Source of the DNA: Chryseobacterium phosphatilyticum
GTDB taxonomy: Bacteria; Bacteroidota; Bacteroidia; Flavobacteriales; Weeksellaceae
DNA: 64,000 bases
Direction of reading: 5' to 3'
Assembly: GCF_002899825.2 (NCBI RefSeq)
Contig: NZ_PPED02000006.1
Location: forward strand, 124,001 to 188,000
Shown here: positions 34,472 through 44,064 of the stretch, in pieces
How positions within the stretch are numbered: position 1 is the first letter of the stretch
How the letters are laid out: the number at the start of each line of letters is the position of its first letter
Made by a program: the position numbers and the translations under genes
The notes under the pieces: generated by a model
Told to the model about the DNA's origin: nothing
Databases searched by the model: none
Seen by the model: the letters and a program-made list of their open reading frames with translations, nothing else

Positions 34472-36271
34472 ATGATTACAGAAAACAATCTTTCTGAAAA
34501 CGAAGAAAAGAATCCTAACAAAGTACCTCAAGAAACATCAGAAAACACCACGTCTCCTGATGCCAATCACCATGAAGATGAAGCTGAACATCTGGAGGAA
34601 CATGATGATGTTGAAATTTCTTTAGCGGATGCTTTAAAGGAAATGGAAAAAATCATTAACACTCCCAACGCCGGTGAGAATTTTAGAAGATTCAACCTGT
34701 TGAAAGAGAAAGCAAATCATTACATCCACGATGAAGTGGAAGATAAAAAGCATGAATATGTGGATGCCGGAAACGCTCCTGAAAATTTCAGTTATGAACA
34801 CTCGTCTCAAACCAAATATTCTGCTTTAGTCAATATTTTCAGGGAAAAACATGACGACTTCCAGAAAGGTCAGGAAGAAGAACAAAAGAAAAACCTTGAA
34901 CATCGCCAGAATATTATTGAAAGACTTAAAAGTCTATATACAAGCTCAGAGCCGGGTATCAACCTCTTCAAATCGATCCGTGAGGTCAAAGAAGATTGGT
35001 CAAGAGCTGGGCAAGTAGCCAAGTCTGAATTTAAAATACTAAACAATAACTATTTCCATCATTTGAATCAATTTTATCAAATGCTGGATCTGAACAAAGA
35101 ATTCCTGGAACAGGAATACAGCCACAATCTGGAGAAAAGACAGCATATCATCGCCCGTGCCAAAGAATTGGAAAACGAGCCGGTGATTCAGAAAGCACTT
35201 AATGAGTTACAGTATCTTCATAAACTTTGGAAAGAAGAAGCTGAGCCTGTGGCTGAAGAATTCCGCGAAAAAACCTGGGAAGAGTTCAAAGAAATTTCCA
35301 ATAAGATTCACGAAAGAAAATCTGAACTTTCCGCTGTAATCGAACAAGAACAAGCGGCAAACCTTGAGAAGAAAAATCAGATCATTGCAGAAATAAAAAA
35401 ACTTTCAGAACCTTCTGAAACGCCCAATCACAATTATTGGCAAAATGCTATCAAAACAGTTGAAAATCTGCGCTCTGACTTCTTAAAAACCGGAAGTGTT
35501 CCCAGAAAATTATCCAACCAAAACTGGAATGATTTTAAAACAACCCTTAGAGGATTCAATACTACAAAAAACAATTATTATAAATCCTTAAAAGGTTCTC
35601 AGCAGGCTAATCTGGAAGAAAAGTTAAAATTAATTCAGACGGCTCAGGATAATCAGAATAATGAAGAGTGGGATATTGCTGTACCATTATTCAAAAAACT
35701 TCAGGAAGACTGGAAAAAAATCGGCCACGTTCCAAAAAGCATGACCAATAAGATCTGGGATGAATTTCGTGATGCATGTAACGCCTTTTTCAATAATTAC
35801 AGAGAGAAGAGTAATACTTCCACAGATAACTGGAAAGAGAATTACAAAAATAAAAAAGCCCTTCTTGATGAATTGAAAATGGTAACCAACGAAGAAGGAA
35901 GTATCGAAAAAATCGAACAAATTAAAACTTCATGGAACAATATTGGAAAAGTTCCAAGAGATAAGATTTCAATCAACACTGAATTCAATAAGACTTTAAG
36001 AGAAAAATTGAAAATCAATAAAATCAACGAGCTGGAGTTGAAAGAAGAAGGATTATCTGAAAACCAACTTACTGACAAAGCAAGAAAGATTAAAAATCAA
36101 ATTTCCGATCTTGAAGCTGAAATCGTTAAGCTTGAAAACAACCTTGCTTTCTTTAATAAACCATCACGAGAAAATCCTTTATTGAAGGACACTTACAACA
36201 CGATTGATGAGAAAAAAGCTCATTTGGAAACATTAAAACAAAATCTCCACAATATTATTTCCGGAGACTAA
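34472..36271 (+). CDS. DUF349 repeat protein
   Basis: 599 residues, acidic low-complexity N-terminus (1-50, rich in Glu/Asn/His), then about five helical DUF349 repeats of roughly 70-75 residues, each with the pattern W..AxPV..L...W+..G.VP+...+.+W.+F+ (for example DWKKIGHVPKSMTNKIWDEF). A C-terminal coiled coil covers 500-599. Cytoplasmic. The family has no settled biochemical role. It often lies near aroE in this group, as here. Confidence 0.9.
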   Translation: MITENNLSENEEKNPNKVPQETSENTTSPDANHHEDEAEHLEEHDDVEISLADALKEMEKIINTPNAGENFRRFNLLKEKANHYIHDEVEDKKHEYVDAGNAPENFSYEHSSQTKYSALVNIFREKHDDFQKGQEEEQKKNLEHRQNIIERLKSLYTSSEPGINLFKSIREVKEDWSRAGQVAKSEFKILNNNYFHHLNQFYQMLDLNKEFLEQEYSHNLEKRQHIIARAKELENEPVIQKALNELQYLHKLWKEEAEPVAEEFREKTWEEFKEISNKIHERKSELSAVIEQEQAANLEKKNQIIAEIKKLSEPSETPNHNYWQNAIKTVENLRSDFLKTGSVPRKLSNQNWNDFKTTLRGFNTTKNNYYKSLKGSQQANLEEKLKLIQTAQDNQNNEEWDIAVPLFKKLQEDWKKIGHVPKSMTNKIWDEFRDACNAFFNNYREKSNTSTDNWKENYKNKKALLDELKMVTNEEGSIEKIEQIKTSWNNIGKVPRDKISINTEFNKTLREKLKINKINELELKEEGLSENQLTDKARKIKNQISDLEAEIVKLENNLAFFNKPSRENPLLKDTYNTIDEKKAHLETLKQNLHNIISGD

Positions 36272-36334
36272 TTTTTAATAAAATAACTAAAGGCGGAGCA
36301 AAGCAATTTGTCTTCGCTTTTTCTTTTTACAAAC

Positions 36335-37357
36335 ATGAACACAGACGAATTATACATTAAAAGATGCATTGAACTAGCCCAAAAGGCTTTGGGAAAAACC
36401 TACCCTAACCCTCTTGTGGGAAGCGTAATCGTTCATAACGGAGAAATTATCGGAGAAGGCTATCATCATAAGGCAGGGGAAAACCATGCGGAGATCAACG
36501 CTATTAATTCTGTCAAAAATAAAGATCTCATTCCCGAATCAACAATTTATGTTTCATTAGAACCTTGTGCTCATTACGGAAAGACACCTCCTTGTGCTTT
36601 AAAAATTAAAGAATTAGGATTTAAAAAAGTGGTCATTGGAGCAATGGACTCTCATGACAAAGTTAACGGAAAAGGAAAGAAAATCATTCAGGATGCAGGA
36701 ATTGAAGCTGTTTCCGGAATTCTGGAACAAGAATGCATCGAACTGAATAAAAGGTTTTTTACTTATCATGAAAAGAAAAGGCCATATATTATTTTGAAGT
36801 GGGCAGAATCCGGTGATGGTTTTTTAGATAAAGATTTTAAGCCTACCGCTGTTTCCAATACCCTGGTGAATCAGTTTGTACATCAATTAAGGGCAAACGA
36901 ACATGCCATATTAGTCGGAACCCAAACAGCATTAAATGATAACCCAAGCCTGACAGTCAGAAATGTGAAAGGAGTAAACCCTGTCAGAATTTTGATTGAT
37001 TTTGATTTAAAAGTTCCAAAGACTTTCTCTATTTATAATCATGAAGCAAAAACATTGGTTTTAAACTCCGTCAAAGAAGGAACAGAAGCGCATATTCAAT
37101 TCATAAAAACCGGAAAAGACAACTTCCTTTATGATTTAATGGACTCTTTATATAAAGAACAGATACAATCTGTCATTATCGAAGGTGGTCGTTTTACTTT
37201 ACAGCAATTCATTGATGCCGATCTTTGGGATCAGGCTATTGTAATTAAAAATGAAAATTTACAATTGGAAAATGGAACCCAGGCTCCTGAATTTACTCAT
37301 ACGGCCTATAAAAAAGAAGAGTTCAGAGATAATGTAATTTCCTTTTATAAAAATTAG
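36335..37357 (+). CDS. ribD: Bifunctional riboflavin biosynthesis deaminase/reductase
   Basis: 340 residues from the ATG at 36335 (MNTDELYIKRCIELAQKAL); an earlier in-frame start adds nine hydrophobic residues with no family match. The zinc deaminase domain shows NHAEINAI and PCAHYGKTPPCALKI. The reductase domain (about 145-340) has AESGDGFLDKDF, LVGTQTALNDNPSL and IIEGGRFTLQQFI. The enzyme performs the second and third steps of riboflavin synthesis from the GTP cyclohydrolase II product. Other rib genes are not adjacent. Confidence 0.93.
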   Translation: MNTDELYIKRCIELAQKALGKTYPNPLVGSVIVHNGEIIGEGYHHKAGENHAEINAINSVKNKDLIPESTIYVSLEPCAHYGKTPPCALKIKELGFKKVVIGAMDSHDKVNGKGKKIIQDAGIEAVSGILEQECIELNKRFFTYHEKKRPYIILKWAESGDGFLDKDFKPTAVSNTLVNQFVHQLRANEHAILVGTQTALNDNPSLTVRNVKGVNPVRILIDFDLKVPKTFSIYNHEAKTLVLNSVKEGTEAHIQFIKTGKDNFLYDLMDSLYKEQIQSVIIEGGRFTLQQFIDADLWDQAIVIKNENLQLENGTQAPEFTHTAYKKEEFRDNVISFYKN

Positions 37358-37387
37358 TCGTGTCTATTAATCACCAGTATAAAATTA

Positions 37388-37416
37388 AAAACTGCCTCCA
37401 ATATGAGGCAGTTTGA
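37388..37416. terminator. Bidirectional terminator between ribD and beta-helix gene
   Basis: AAACTGCCTC and GAGGCAGTTT form a perfect 10-bp stem with a 6-base loop, flanked by A-rich and T-rich sequence, between the two convergent stop codons. Confidence 0.85.
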
Positions 37417-37418
37417 TT

Positions 37419-39773
37419 TTATGGTAATACCAGATTAACTTCTGCAGTCTGCTGATTGCGTATAATACTTACCTTCAATTTTCCTTTCCATTTTGAAACC
37501 TGATAAATCTTTATAAGATCATTAACAGTTTTAATCGACGTATTGTCTATAGTTCTAATAACATCTTTTTCAAGGAATCCAGCTTTGCGTAATGGACTTT
37601 CGGCTTCCAATTTCATAATAACAACTCCATTTTCATCAGGCAAACCATAAGCAGACCTGTCTCCCAATCCATATACTGATTTTACTGTAGTGCTCAGAAA
37701 GCTGACCGTTTTGCCACCACTATCATTTTCTGTATGAATTATCAGTGCAGGATATTCCGGTACAGCAGCTATCTTTTTTAATGCAGGAATTTGCACTCCA
37801 AACTGATCCATGGGAAAGTTTTTAAAACCAATACGCATAGCTGGAGAATTACCACTCACTCTATAGTCTCCGGTTTTTGAATTTATAAAATCTACACTAC
37901 CGGCAATACTATGTACATCAGTACCTCTCTTCTGTGCATTTTGCAATACCTCAAGATCCGGCAAGAGATTATAATCAACATCTTTCCCCCAATCATCAAT
38001 TCCAATAGGAGCATAGGGTGTCATGACAATATTATGAAGAAAACTGTCTTTACTGTTTCTAAACCAAACATGCGGATGAAAGCTATTATTGATCATAATA
38101 TTGTTTTCTACTTTCCGCTTAAACCCCTCCCGAAGCTTCAGACCTCCGTTCAACAATACATTATTATAGATTGAATAGTTGGAAGAACCATCATCAAGAT
38201 CAATATCCCAGCCATGATCACAACGAAATCTGTTGTTTCGAATGAAAGTAGTTTGTACCGCATCTAATAAAATCAATTCAGGATGCTTACCTGTTATACT
38301 ATCCATATACCTTCTGGAAGGACTCCAGTACCTATCTCTTCCCCACGAGTTAAAAGCGCCGTGATCACCCGTTTCCAAAACAGTATTAAACACGTCATTG
38401 AATTCAAGGATATGCCCACCAAAAGCACCATCACCTATATTAACTCCGGCTCTGGGTGTATTATAAATACTGTTGTACCGTACATCAATCTGTGACGCAA
38501 TATCAATCTGTATACCTGCAGACTGCTTTTCAATCATACCTATATCATGAATGAGATTATTCTCCGCAATACATTGTTGAGGATAATGAGCCGATCTGGA
38601 ACCCGGTGTTTTATCTAATTTTTCGTAAAGAACATAATCTTCGTATGTAAAAGAAGGTGAACGAACAGCGTCAGTATTTCCAATAAAAGATATTCCGCTG
38701 GCTCCTGCTCCACTAATATAATTTCCTTGTATAATATCTCCTTTGTTGTATCCGCTCAACATAATAGCATTGCCGCCAACATCTATAAACTGACAGCCTG
38801 TGATTTTTACATTTTGTGTATTTTCCAGAAGCAGACTTCCTCCTCTGTAAATAGTCCAGTCACTTCTTAAAAGCGGTTCCTGAGTTTCCATAAAACTCCG
38901 TTCATTATGCAGAAAGACAATATTTTTGAATTCTATATCTGATATTGGTCTCTTCTCATCACCAGCTACCTGTATACTGTTCTTATAACGGGAAACTTCT
39001 ACAGTAGCCTTAGATAAATCAGTTTCCTCATAAGGATAATAATAAAGGAGACCCTTTTCTCTATCCAAAAACCATTCTCCGGGAACATCCAACTCTTCAA
39101 AAATGTTTTCAACAAAACGATATTGCTTATGTAATGGAGACGGCCGATTATTTTGCCAACCACCTTTTAATTGCAATTCTCCTTTTTCATCAATCCCTTC
39201 TATTTGATAATGGAGACCACCCCATTCTCCCGAATGAAGCCCATGAACATAGCCACCTTTCGGATTTTTCCAGTGGCGAATACGTTCAGGGTTAATAGCA
39301 TCAGCTGAAGTTCCGTTGAAAACCCGGGCTTTAACATCATAATTCGGATAACGGGCTAATATTTGTGGTTTCCGATTGATAAAAAGTCTCTCAAAAACAG
39401 CATTTTTGGAAACTACTGTAACATAAATTCCGTTTTTATACAATTTCCAGCTTGGTTTTAATAATTGACCTGCACTTAAAAAAGCCTGCTCACCAGGATA
39501 TGATTCGATAAGAAGAGATTGAGTCCTAGTAGTCCTATGATCCAATACAATAGGCTTTTCAATATAATAGGTACCCTGCCTGAAATAGATCTTAACATTT
39601 TTCCCGACAGCTTTTTCAAGTTCTTTTATTGCCCGTTCGGGAGTTCTGAAAGGTTTTTCTAAACTTCCGGTATTGCGATCATTCCCACTAATAGCCACAT
39701 ATATTTCAATCTGCGCTTGTGTAAATAAAAATGGTAAAAAAAAACCTATTAATAAAAGTAGTTTGTTTTTCAT
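37419..39773 (-). CDS. Right-handed parallel beta-helix protein with C-terminal PDZ domain
   Basis: 784 residues from the ATG at 39773 (MKNKLLLLIGFFLPFLFTQAQ, signal peptide); an in-frame ATG at 39809 adds a non-signal N-terminus. The start EIYVAISGNDRNTGSLEKPF and repeated N-rich turns (NNLIHDIG, YNSIYNTP, NNRFRCDHG, NNVLLNG) mark a beta-helix of the kind found in polysaccharide lyases and glycoside hydrolases. Residues about 700-784 match a PDZ domain (SPLRKAGFLEKDVIRTIDN). No T9SS domain. Likely an envelope enzyme on glycans; substrate unknown. Confidence 0.85.
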   Translation of the reverse strand: MKNKLLLLIGFFLPFLFTQAQIEIYVAISGNDRNTGSLEKPFRTPERAIKELEKAVGKNVKIYFRQGTYYIEKPIVLDHRTTRTQSLLIESYPGEQAFLSAGQLLKPSWKLYKNGIYVTVVSKNAVFERLFINRKPQILARYPNYDVKARVFNGTSADAINPERIRHWKNPKGGYVHGLHSGEWGGLHYQIEGIDEKGELQLKGGWQNNRPSPLHKQYRFVENIFEELDVPGEWFLDREKGLLYYYPYEETDLSKATVEVSRYKNSIQVAGDEKRPISDIEFKNIVFLHNERSFMETQEPLLRSDWTIYRGGSLLLENTQNVKITGCQFIDVGGNAIMLSGYNKGDIIQGNYISGAGASGISFIGNTDAVRSPSFTYEDYVLYEKLDKTPGSRSAHYPQQCIAENNLIHDIGMIEKQSAGIQIDIASQIDVRYNSIYNTPRAGVNIGDGAFGGHILEFNDVFNTVLETGDHGAFNSWGRDRYWSPSRRYMDSITGKHPELILLDAVQTTFIRNNRFRCDHGWDIDLDDGSSNYSIYNNVLLNGGLKLREGFKRKVENNIMINNSFHPHVWFRNSKDSFLHNIVMTPYAPIGIDDWGKDVDYNLLPDLEVLQNAQKRGTDVHSIAGSVDFINSKTGDYRVSGNSPAMRIGFKNFPMDQFGVQIPALKKIAAVPEYPALIIHTENDSGGKTVSFLSTTVKSVYGLGDRSAYGLPDENGVVIMKLEAESPLRKAGFLEKDVIRTIDNTSIKTVNDLIKIYQVSKWKGKLKVSIIRNQQTAEVNLVLP

Positions 39774-40042
39774 GCGGATCAGATGTTTTAGAAATGGAAC
39801 ATCCTCCACTTCTGTCGATTACATAAGATCTAAAAATAATAAAACCCCTATCTAATCATTCAAATCAATTGAACTTTTTAAAAAACCGCGCTTAAAAGGT
39901 AGAAATTCCAAAAAAATACTGAAAATAAAACACTTAAAATATAATCTTAAGAAATATCTTACTGTTGTTCTTATTAAAAGATACACTCAAAAAAACAAAT
40001 TGCATATAAGTCAACAAAATTCCCTACCTTATTTTATAATAA
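39774..40042. other. AT-rich gap with no gene
   Basis: The 324-bp gap between the beta-helix gene and the YigZ-family gene is AT-rich. Only the promoter at 40043-40075 is recognised; nothing else is seen. Confidence 0.5.
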
Positions 40043-40075
40043 TTGACAGGATTTATAAAGCATTTAATATTTTTG
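40043..40075 (+). promoter_or_regulatory. Promoter of YigZ-family gene (TTG-N22-TATTTTTG)
   Basis: TTG at 40043 and TATTTTTG at 40068-40075 match the Flavobacteriia consensus TTG-N17-23-TAnnTTTG. The start codon follows 22 bp later. Confidence 0.65.
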
Positions 40076-40097
40076 CAAATACAAAGCCGGTATACAA

Positions 40098-40703
40098 ATG
40101 ACGTTTGAGTACAAAACCATAGAAAAACCCATTGAAAATACACTTTTAAAAGAAAAAGGAAGCAAATTTATCGGATTTGCTTATCCAGTGAATAATGAAA
40201 GTGAATTGAAAAACGCCTTGGAAAAGGTTCGCGAAGAACATCCCAAAGCAACACACCATTGTTATGCTTTCAGAATGGGTCTGAATGGAGAAAATTATAG
40301 AGCCAATGACGACGGAGAACCTTCAGGGAGTGCAGGTCTTCCTATTTATAACCAATTATTAGCCCATGAGATTACAAATGTCCTGGTTATTTCAGTCCGC
40401 TATTATGGAGGAACAAAACTGGGGGTTTCAGGGTTAGTAAAAGCCTACAAAGAATCTGCAAAGATCACTTTAGAAGAAGCCAATATCATTACAAGAGAGC
40501 TGGAAACTAAGATTGAAATACAATTCAATTTTAATCAGCAGAATACCATTTTTACGCTGCTTTCAAAATTCGATGCTAAAGTCTTACATTTCGACGCCAA
40601 CGAAAATTGCATTCTTACAGCATCATTAAAATTAGTACAAAAAGAAAACATCTCGGAAAAATTATCCGAGATGCAATATGTTTCATTTGAATTTAAAGAT
40701 TAA
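40098..40703 (+). CDS. YigZ/IMPACT family protein
   Basis: 201 residues. The N-terminal UPF0029/IMPACT domain shows GSKFIGFAYPV, HPKATHHCYAFR, RANDDGEPSGSAGLPI and VRYYGGTKLGVSGLVKAYKE. A small C-terminal ferredoxin-like domain (about 135-200) follows. Related human IMPACT modulates Gcn2; the bacterial role is unclear, although yigZ mutants have been linked to translation and stress. Its last four bases overlap tail-to-tail with the zinc metallopeptidase gene. Confidence 0.92.
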   Translation: MTFEYKTIEKPIENTLLKEKGSKFIGFAYPVNNESELKNALEKVREEHPKATHHCYAFRMGLNGENYRANDDGEPSGSAGLPIYNQLLAHEITNVLVISVRYYGGTKLGVSGLVKAYKESAKITLEEANIITRELETKIEIQFNFNQQNTIFTLLSKFDAKVLHFDANENCILTASLKLVQKENISEKLSEMQYVSFEFKD

Positions 40704-41410
40704 TCTCTTCTTCCACCAAGAAGTAATGAGCCCCAATAAAGAAGTTGTGCCAGAGATCCAAGGGCAGCTACTACATAGGTTCTTGCAGCCCACTTCAAAC
40801 TATCTTGTACTCCTACAAATTCTTCTGTAGTTACGGTTCCGGTATCCTTAAGCCATTTCATAGCTCTGTTACTGGCATCATATTCCACAGGCAACGTTAC
40901 AAAGGCAAATAGAGTTGTCATCGCAAACATTGCTACTCCAATTGCCAGGACTGTAGTATTTCCATTAGGATTTTCAATACTTCTTGAAGCAGCCATTACT
41001 GCAATACCAGCAATAAGCACAAACTGCATCAGATTAGAACTTATATTAACAATCGGAACGAGTTTTGAACGCAGGTTCAACATTGAATACCCCACAGCAT
41101 GCTGTACAGCATGTCCGCATTCATGTGCTGCTACAGCCGCAGCTGCAGCATTTCTCTGCATATAAACTCCTTCTGAAAGATTTACTGTTTTATCTGCCGG
41201 ATTATAGTGATCCGTCAACTGTCCGGGAACTGATATTACCTGAACATCATTGATCCCGTTATCTCTCAACATTTTTTCTGCTACTTCTTTTCCCGAAAGG
41301 CCATTTCGAAGATGTACATTGGAATAATATTCAAATTTAGATTTCAACCTTGATGAAACCCACCAGCTCACTAGCATTGAAATTCCAATAATGATATAAT
41401 AACCCACCAT
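40700..41410 (-). CDS. Neutral zinc metallopeptidase, membrane-bound (YugP-like)
   Basis: 236 residues, the usual size. An N-terminal helix (3-20), the zinc site AAHECGHAVQHAVGY (HExxH) and three later hydrophobic helices (about 125-145, 150-175, 205-230) fit the YugP/PF04298 family of membrane metalloproteases. MLRDNGINDVQVISVPGQLTDHYNP is the conserved lead-in (given here as parts MLRDNGIND and GQLTDHYNP). Substrates are not established. It overlaps the YigZ-family gene by four bases. Confidence 0.9.
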   Translation of the reverse strand: MVGYYIIIGISMLVSWWVSSRLKSKFEYYSNVHLRNGLSGKEVAEKMLRDNGINDVQVISVPGQLTDHYNPADKTVNLSEGVYMQRNAAAAAVAAHECGHAVQHAVGYSMLNLRSKLVPIVNISSNLMQFVLIAGIAVMAASRSIENPNGNTTVLAIGVAMFAMTTLFAFVTLPVEYDASNRAMKWLKDTGTVTTEEFVGVQDSLKWAARTYVVAALGSLAQLLYWGSLLLGGRRD

Positions 41411-41516
41411 TTTATATAGATTTTGTGTTCAATTTTTACTCATAATGATATAAAAACTGTGCCAAAGTATTAGATATTATTATTTATATTTGTCCTTAAA
41501 TTTACGCACAAAGAAC

Positions 41517-42647
41517 ATGTCTACAGTTTCAATTATTGAAGTAAAAACAGCCGGTCAGCTCATGCAATTCGTAAGGTTTCCTATGGATCTGTACAAGAAT
41601 AACTCGTACTATGTTCCGTCGTTTATCAATGACGAAATCAATATCTGGAATGCTGCAGAAAATCCTGCTCTTCAATATTCTGAAGCCAAACAGTATCTCG
41701 CCTATAAAAATAATAAAATTGTAGGGAGAATTGCTGTCATAATCAATCATAAAGAAGAGAAAGAATTAGGGATTCAAAAAGTACGTTTTGGATGGATTGA
41801 TTTTATTGATGATGAAGAAGTTTCAACGGCATTAATCCAAAAAGCAATAGATTATGCCAGAGAAAAAAAAATCCACAAAATCGAAGGGCCAATGGGCTTC
41901 ACGAATCTTGACAAAGCAGGGATGCTGATCAAAGGCTTTGATCAGCTGGCAACCATGATCGGTATCTACAATCACGAATATTATCCTAAGCATCTTGAAA
42001 AATTAGGATTAATGAAAGAAAAAGAATGGGTGGAATTCGAAATTATTTTCCCGGAAATTCTCCCTGAAAAAATCCATAAATTCAACCAGTTAATTTCCGA
42101 AAAATATAAACTTAAGGTTCTGAAATTCAAAACAAAAGAAGAAATCATCCAATATGTCGATCCTATGTTTGATCTTCTGGATGAAACCTACAAACACCTT
42201 TCTACCTACACTCCTATTTCTGACGAACAACGTAAGACCTATAAGGAAAAATATTTCAAACTTATTGACAAAGATTTTATCGTGTGTATCGCTGATGAGA
42301 ATAATCATTTAATTTCATTTGCTATTACCATGCCTTCTTACTCAAAAGCTTTACAAAAATCAGGTGGAAAGCTCCTTCCATTTGGATGGTGGCATTTTTT
42401 AAGAGCCGGAAAGAAAAATGACAGAGCCAATTTCTATCTGATCGGCATTCATCCCGACTACCAGCGAAGAGGGGTTACTTCTATTATTTTCAAGGAAATC
42501 TGGGATATATTCAGAAAAAAAGGAGTAAAATTCCTTGAAACCAACCCGGAACTGGAAGAAAATAAAAGCATTCAACTGCTATGGCAGGATTATAACCCGG
42601 TGAATCACAAAAGGAGAAGAACGTATTCAAAAGAAGTCAATGAGTAA
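41517..42647 (+). CDS. GNAT-family N-acetyltransferase-like protein
   Basis: 376 residues from the ATG at 41517; the nine residues before it (from 41490) overlap promoter-like sequence including TATATTTG at about 41487. The C-terminal part carries the acetyl-CoA binding motif IGIHPDYQRRGVTSIIFKEI. The N-terminal half (FPMDLYKNNSYYVPSF ... EGPMGFTNLDKAGMLIKGF) is typical of a long Bacteroidota GNAT group of unknown substrate. Cytoplasmic, single gene. Confidence 0.87.
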   Translation: MSTVSIIEVKTAGQLMQFVRFPMDLYKNNSYYVPSFINDEINIWNAAENPALQYSEAKQYLAYKNNKIVGRIAVIINHKEEKELGIQKVRFGWIDFIDDEEVSTALIQKAIDYAREKKIHKIEGPMGFTNLDKAGMLIKGFDQLATMIGIYNHEYYPKHLEKLGLMKEKEWVEFEIIFPEILPEKIHKFNQLISEKYKLKVLKFKTKEEIIQYVDPMFDLLDETYKHLSTYTPISDEQRKTYKEKYFKLIDKDFIVCIADENNHLISFAITMPSYSKALQKSGGKLLPFGWWHFLRAGKKNDRANFYLIGIHPDYQRRGVTSIIFKEIWDIFRKKGVKFLETNPELEENKSIQLLWQDYNPVNHKRRRTYSKEVNE

Positions 42648-42725
42648 TGGTATTGTGTAAAATATATCAACCATTATGAATTCTGATTATTTTAATTAAT
42701 TCTAAACTCTCAAACAAAAACTCTC

Positions 42726-42902
42726 ATGAAACCACATCTCATTATCTTCGCCATATTAATTGCAGGATTCATCGTTTACAACTTCTTTTTTCAGTCGCCG
42801 GATGATAAAACAAATACGGTGATTAATATCCTTTTTGCCAGTATACTTTTTGGATATATCTCATTCATGGCCTACTCTCTCCTTAAAAAAATGAAGAAAT
42901 AG
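42726..42902 (+). CDS. Small two-helix membrane protein
   Basis: 58 residues (MKPHLIIFAILIAGFIVYNF ... YSLLKKMKK). Two hydrophobic segments (about 4-21 and 34-52) are separated by an SPDDKTNT loop, with a basic C-terminus. No family recognised. It starts 78 bp after the GNAT gene and ends 122 bp before nuoA. Typical coding features (membrane topology, no internal stop, sensible start) support it. Confidence 0.7.
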   Translation: MKPHLIIFAILIAGFIVYNFFFQSPDDKTNTVINILFASILFGYISFMAYSLLKKMKK

Positions 42903-42993
42903 CCTGTTATTTTTATTGATTCTAAATTATCGGTTTTCCCTATTTTCATCCTACTTTTAAGCTGATAAATTTCATGCTTTATTGTTTATTCGT

Positions 42994-43001
42994 TAAATTT
43001 G
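42994..43001 (+). promoter_or_regulatory. -7 element TAAATTTG before nuoA
   Basis: Matches TAnnTTTG, 23 bp ahead of the nuoA ATG and probably the promoter of the whole complex I operon. The -33 TTG is not evident at the normal distance. Confidence 0.5.
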
Positions 43002-43024
43002 CAAATTGAGATAATAATGCAAAA

Positions 43025-43396
43025 ATGAATTTACCTGAAAGTTATATTCCAATCCTTATCCAGGCTGGTGTAGCAGTAGGATTTGTAGCAGTTTCTTTGC
43101 TTGGAGCACATTTTCTTGGGCCACAACAGAAAAAAGGAAACTCTGTAAAAAACCAAAGCTGGGAATGTGGAGTTCCTGTAGAAGGAAATGCCAGAACGCC
43201 GTTTTCTATCAAGTACTTCCTGACTGCGGTATTGTTCGTACTATTCGATATTGAAATCGTATTTTTTTATCCCTACGCGGTAAACTTCAGAGAATTCGGC
43301 ATGGAAGGATTCTTAGCAGTGCTTACATTCGTAGCCATCTTCTTCATGGCGTTTTTCTATGTATGGAAACGCGGTGCGTTAGATTGGGATAAATAA
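43025..43396 (+). CDS. nuoA: NADH-quinone oxidoreductase subunit A
   Basis: 123 residues with three membrane helices; the hallmark SWECGVPVEGNARTPFSIKY and FVLFDIEIVFFYPYAV are present. Membrane-arm subunit near the quinone site of complex I and first gene of the nuo operon. Confidence 0.96.
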   Translation: MNLPESYIPILIQAGVAVGFVAVSLLGAHFLGPQQKKGNSVKNQSWECGVPVEGNARTPFSIKYFLTAVLFVLFDIEIVFFYPYAVNFREFGMEGFLAVLTFVAIFFMAFFYVWKRGALDWDK

Positions 43397-43457
43397 ATTT
43401 TAACATTAAAAGATTGAATTTATTTAAATAATTTAAAGATTGCTAAGGTCTTATTTT

Positions 43458-43491
43458 TTAATCTTTAAATATTTTAATCTTTAAATATTTA
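43458..43491. repeat. Tandem 16-bp repeat in nuoA-nuoB spacer
   Basis: Two copies of TTAATCTTTAAATATT stand directly before nuoB, with inverted relatives (AAAAGATT, AAAGATTG) earlier in the same 101-bp spacer. Low complexity. Confidence 0.5.
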
Positions 43492-43497
43492 CTAAAA

Positions 43498-44058
43498 ATG
43501 TCAGATAAAAAACCAGTAATAAGAACAGATGCACCTGCTCCGGAAGGATTTGAAGGAGAAGGGTTTTTCGCAACAAAACTGAGCAGTGTAATCGGGATGG
43601 CAAGAAAGTTTTCACTTTGGCCATTGCCATTTGCAACCTCTTGTTGTGGTATTGAGTTTATGGCTACCCTGAACCCTACCTATGATGCTTCAAGATTTGG
43701 AATGGAAAGAAACTCTTTCTCTCCAAGACAAGCAGATATGCTGATGGTTTGTGGAACTATATCAAAGAAATTAGGACCAGTCCTAAAAGAAGTATACACT
43801 CAGATGGCTGAACCAAAATGGGTTGTAGCTGTGGGAGCCTGTGCTTCCAGCGGTGGTATTTTTGATACCTATTCTGTACTTCAGGGAATTGATAAAATTA
43901 TTCCGGTTGATGTATATGTTCCCGGATGCCCTCCAAGACCTGAACAGATCATTGAAGGGGTAATGCAGGTACAAGCTCTTGCAGAAAGCGAAAGCATCAG
44001 AAGAAGAGATATGCCTGAATATCAGAAATTATTAGATTCTTACAACATAAGCAACTAA
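43498..44058 (+). CDS. nuoB: NADH-quinone oxidoreductase subunit B (N2 cluster)
   Basis: 186 residues. Ligands of the terminal N2 [4Fe-4S] cluster are visible: the tandem Cys pair in TSCCGIEF, VGACASSGG and VPGCPPRPE. It passes electrons from the peripheral arm to quinone. The nuoC ATG follows 6 bp after its stop. Confidence 0.97.
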   Translation: MSDKKPVIRTDAPAPEGFEGEGFFATKLSSVIGMARKFSLWPLPFATSCCGIEFMATLNPTYDASRFGMERNSFSPRQADMLMVCGTISKKLGPVLKEVYTQMAEPKWVVAVGACASSGGIFDTYSVLQGIDKIIPVDVYVPGCPPRPEQIIEGVMQVQALAESESIRRRDMPEYQKLLDSYNISN

Positions 44059-44064
44059 ACGGAA

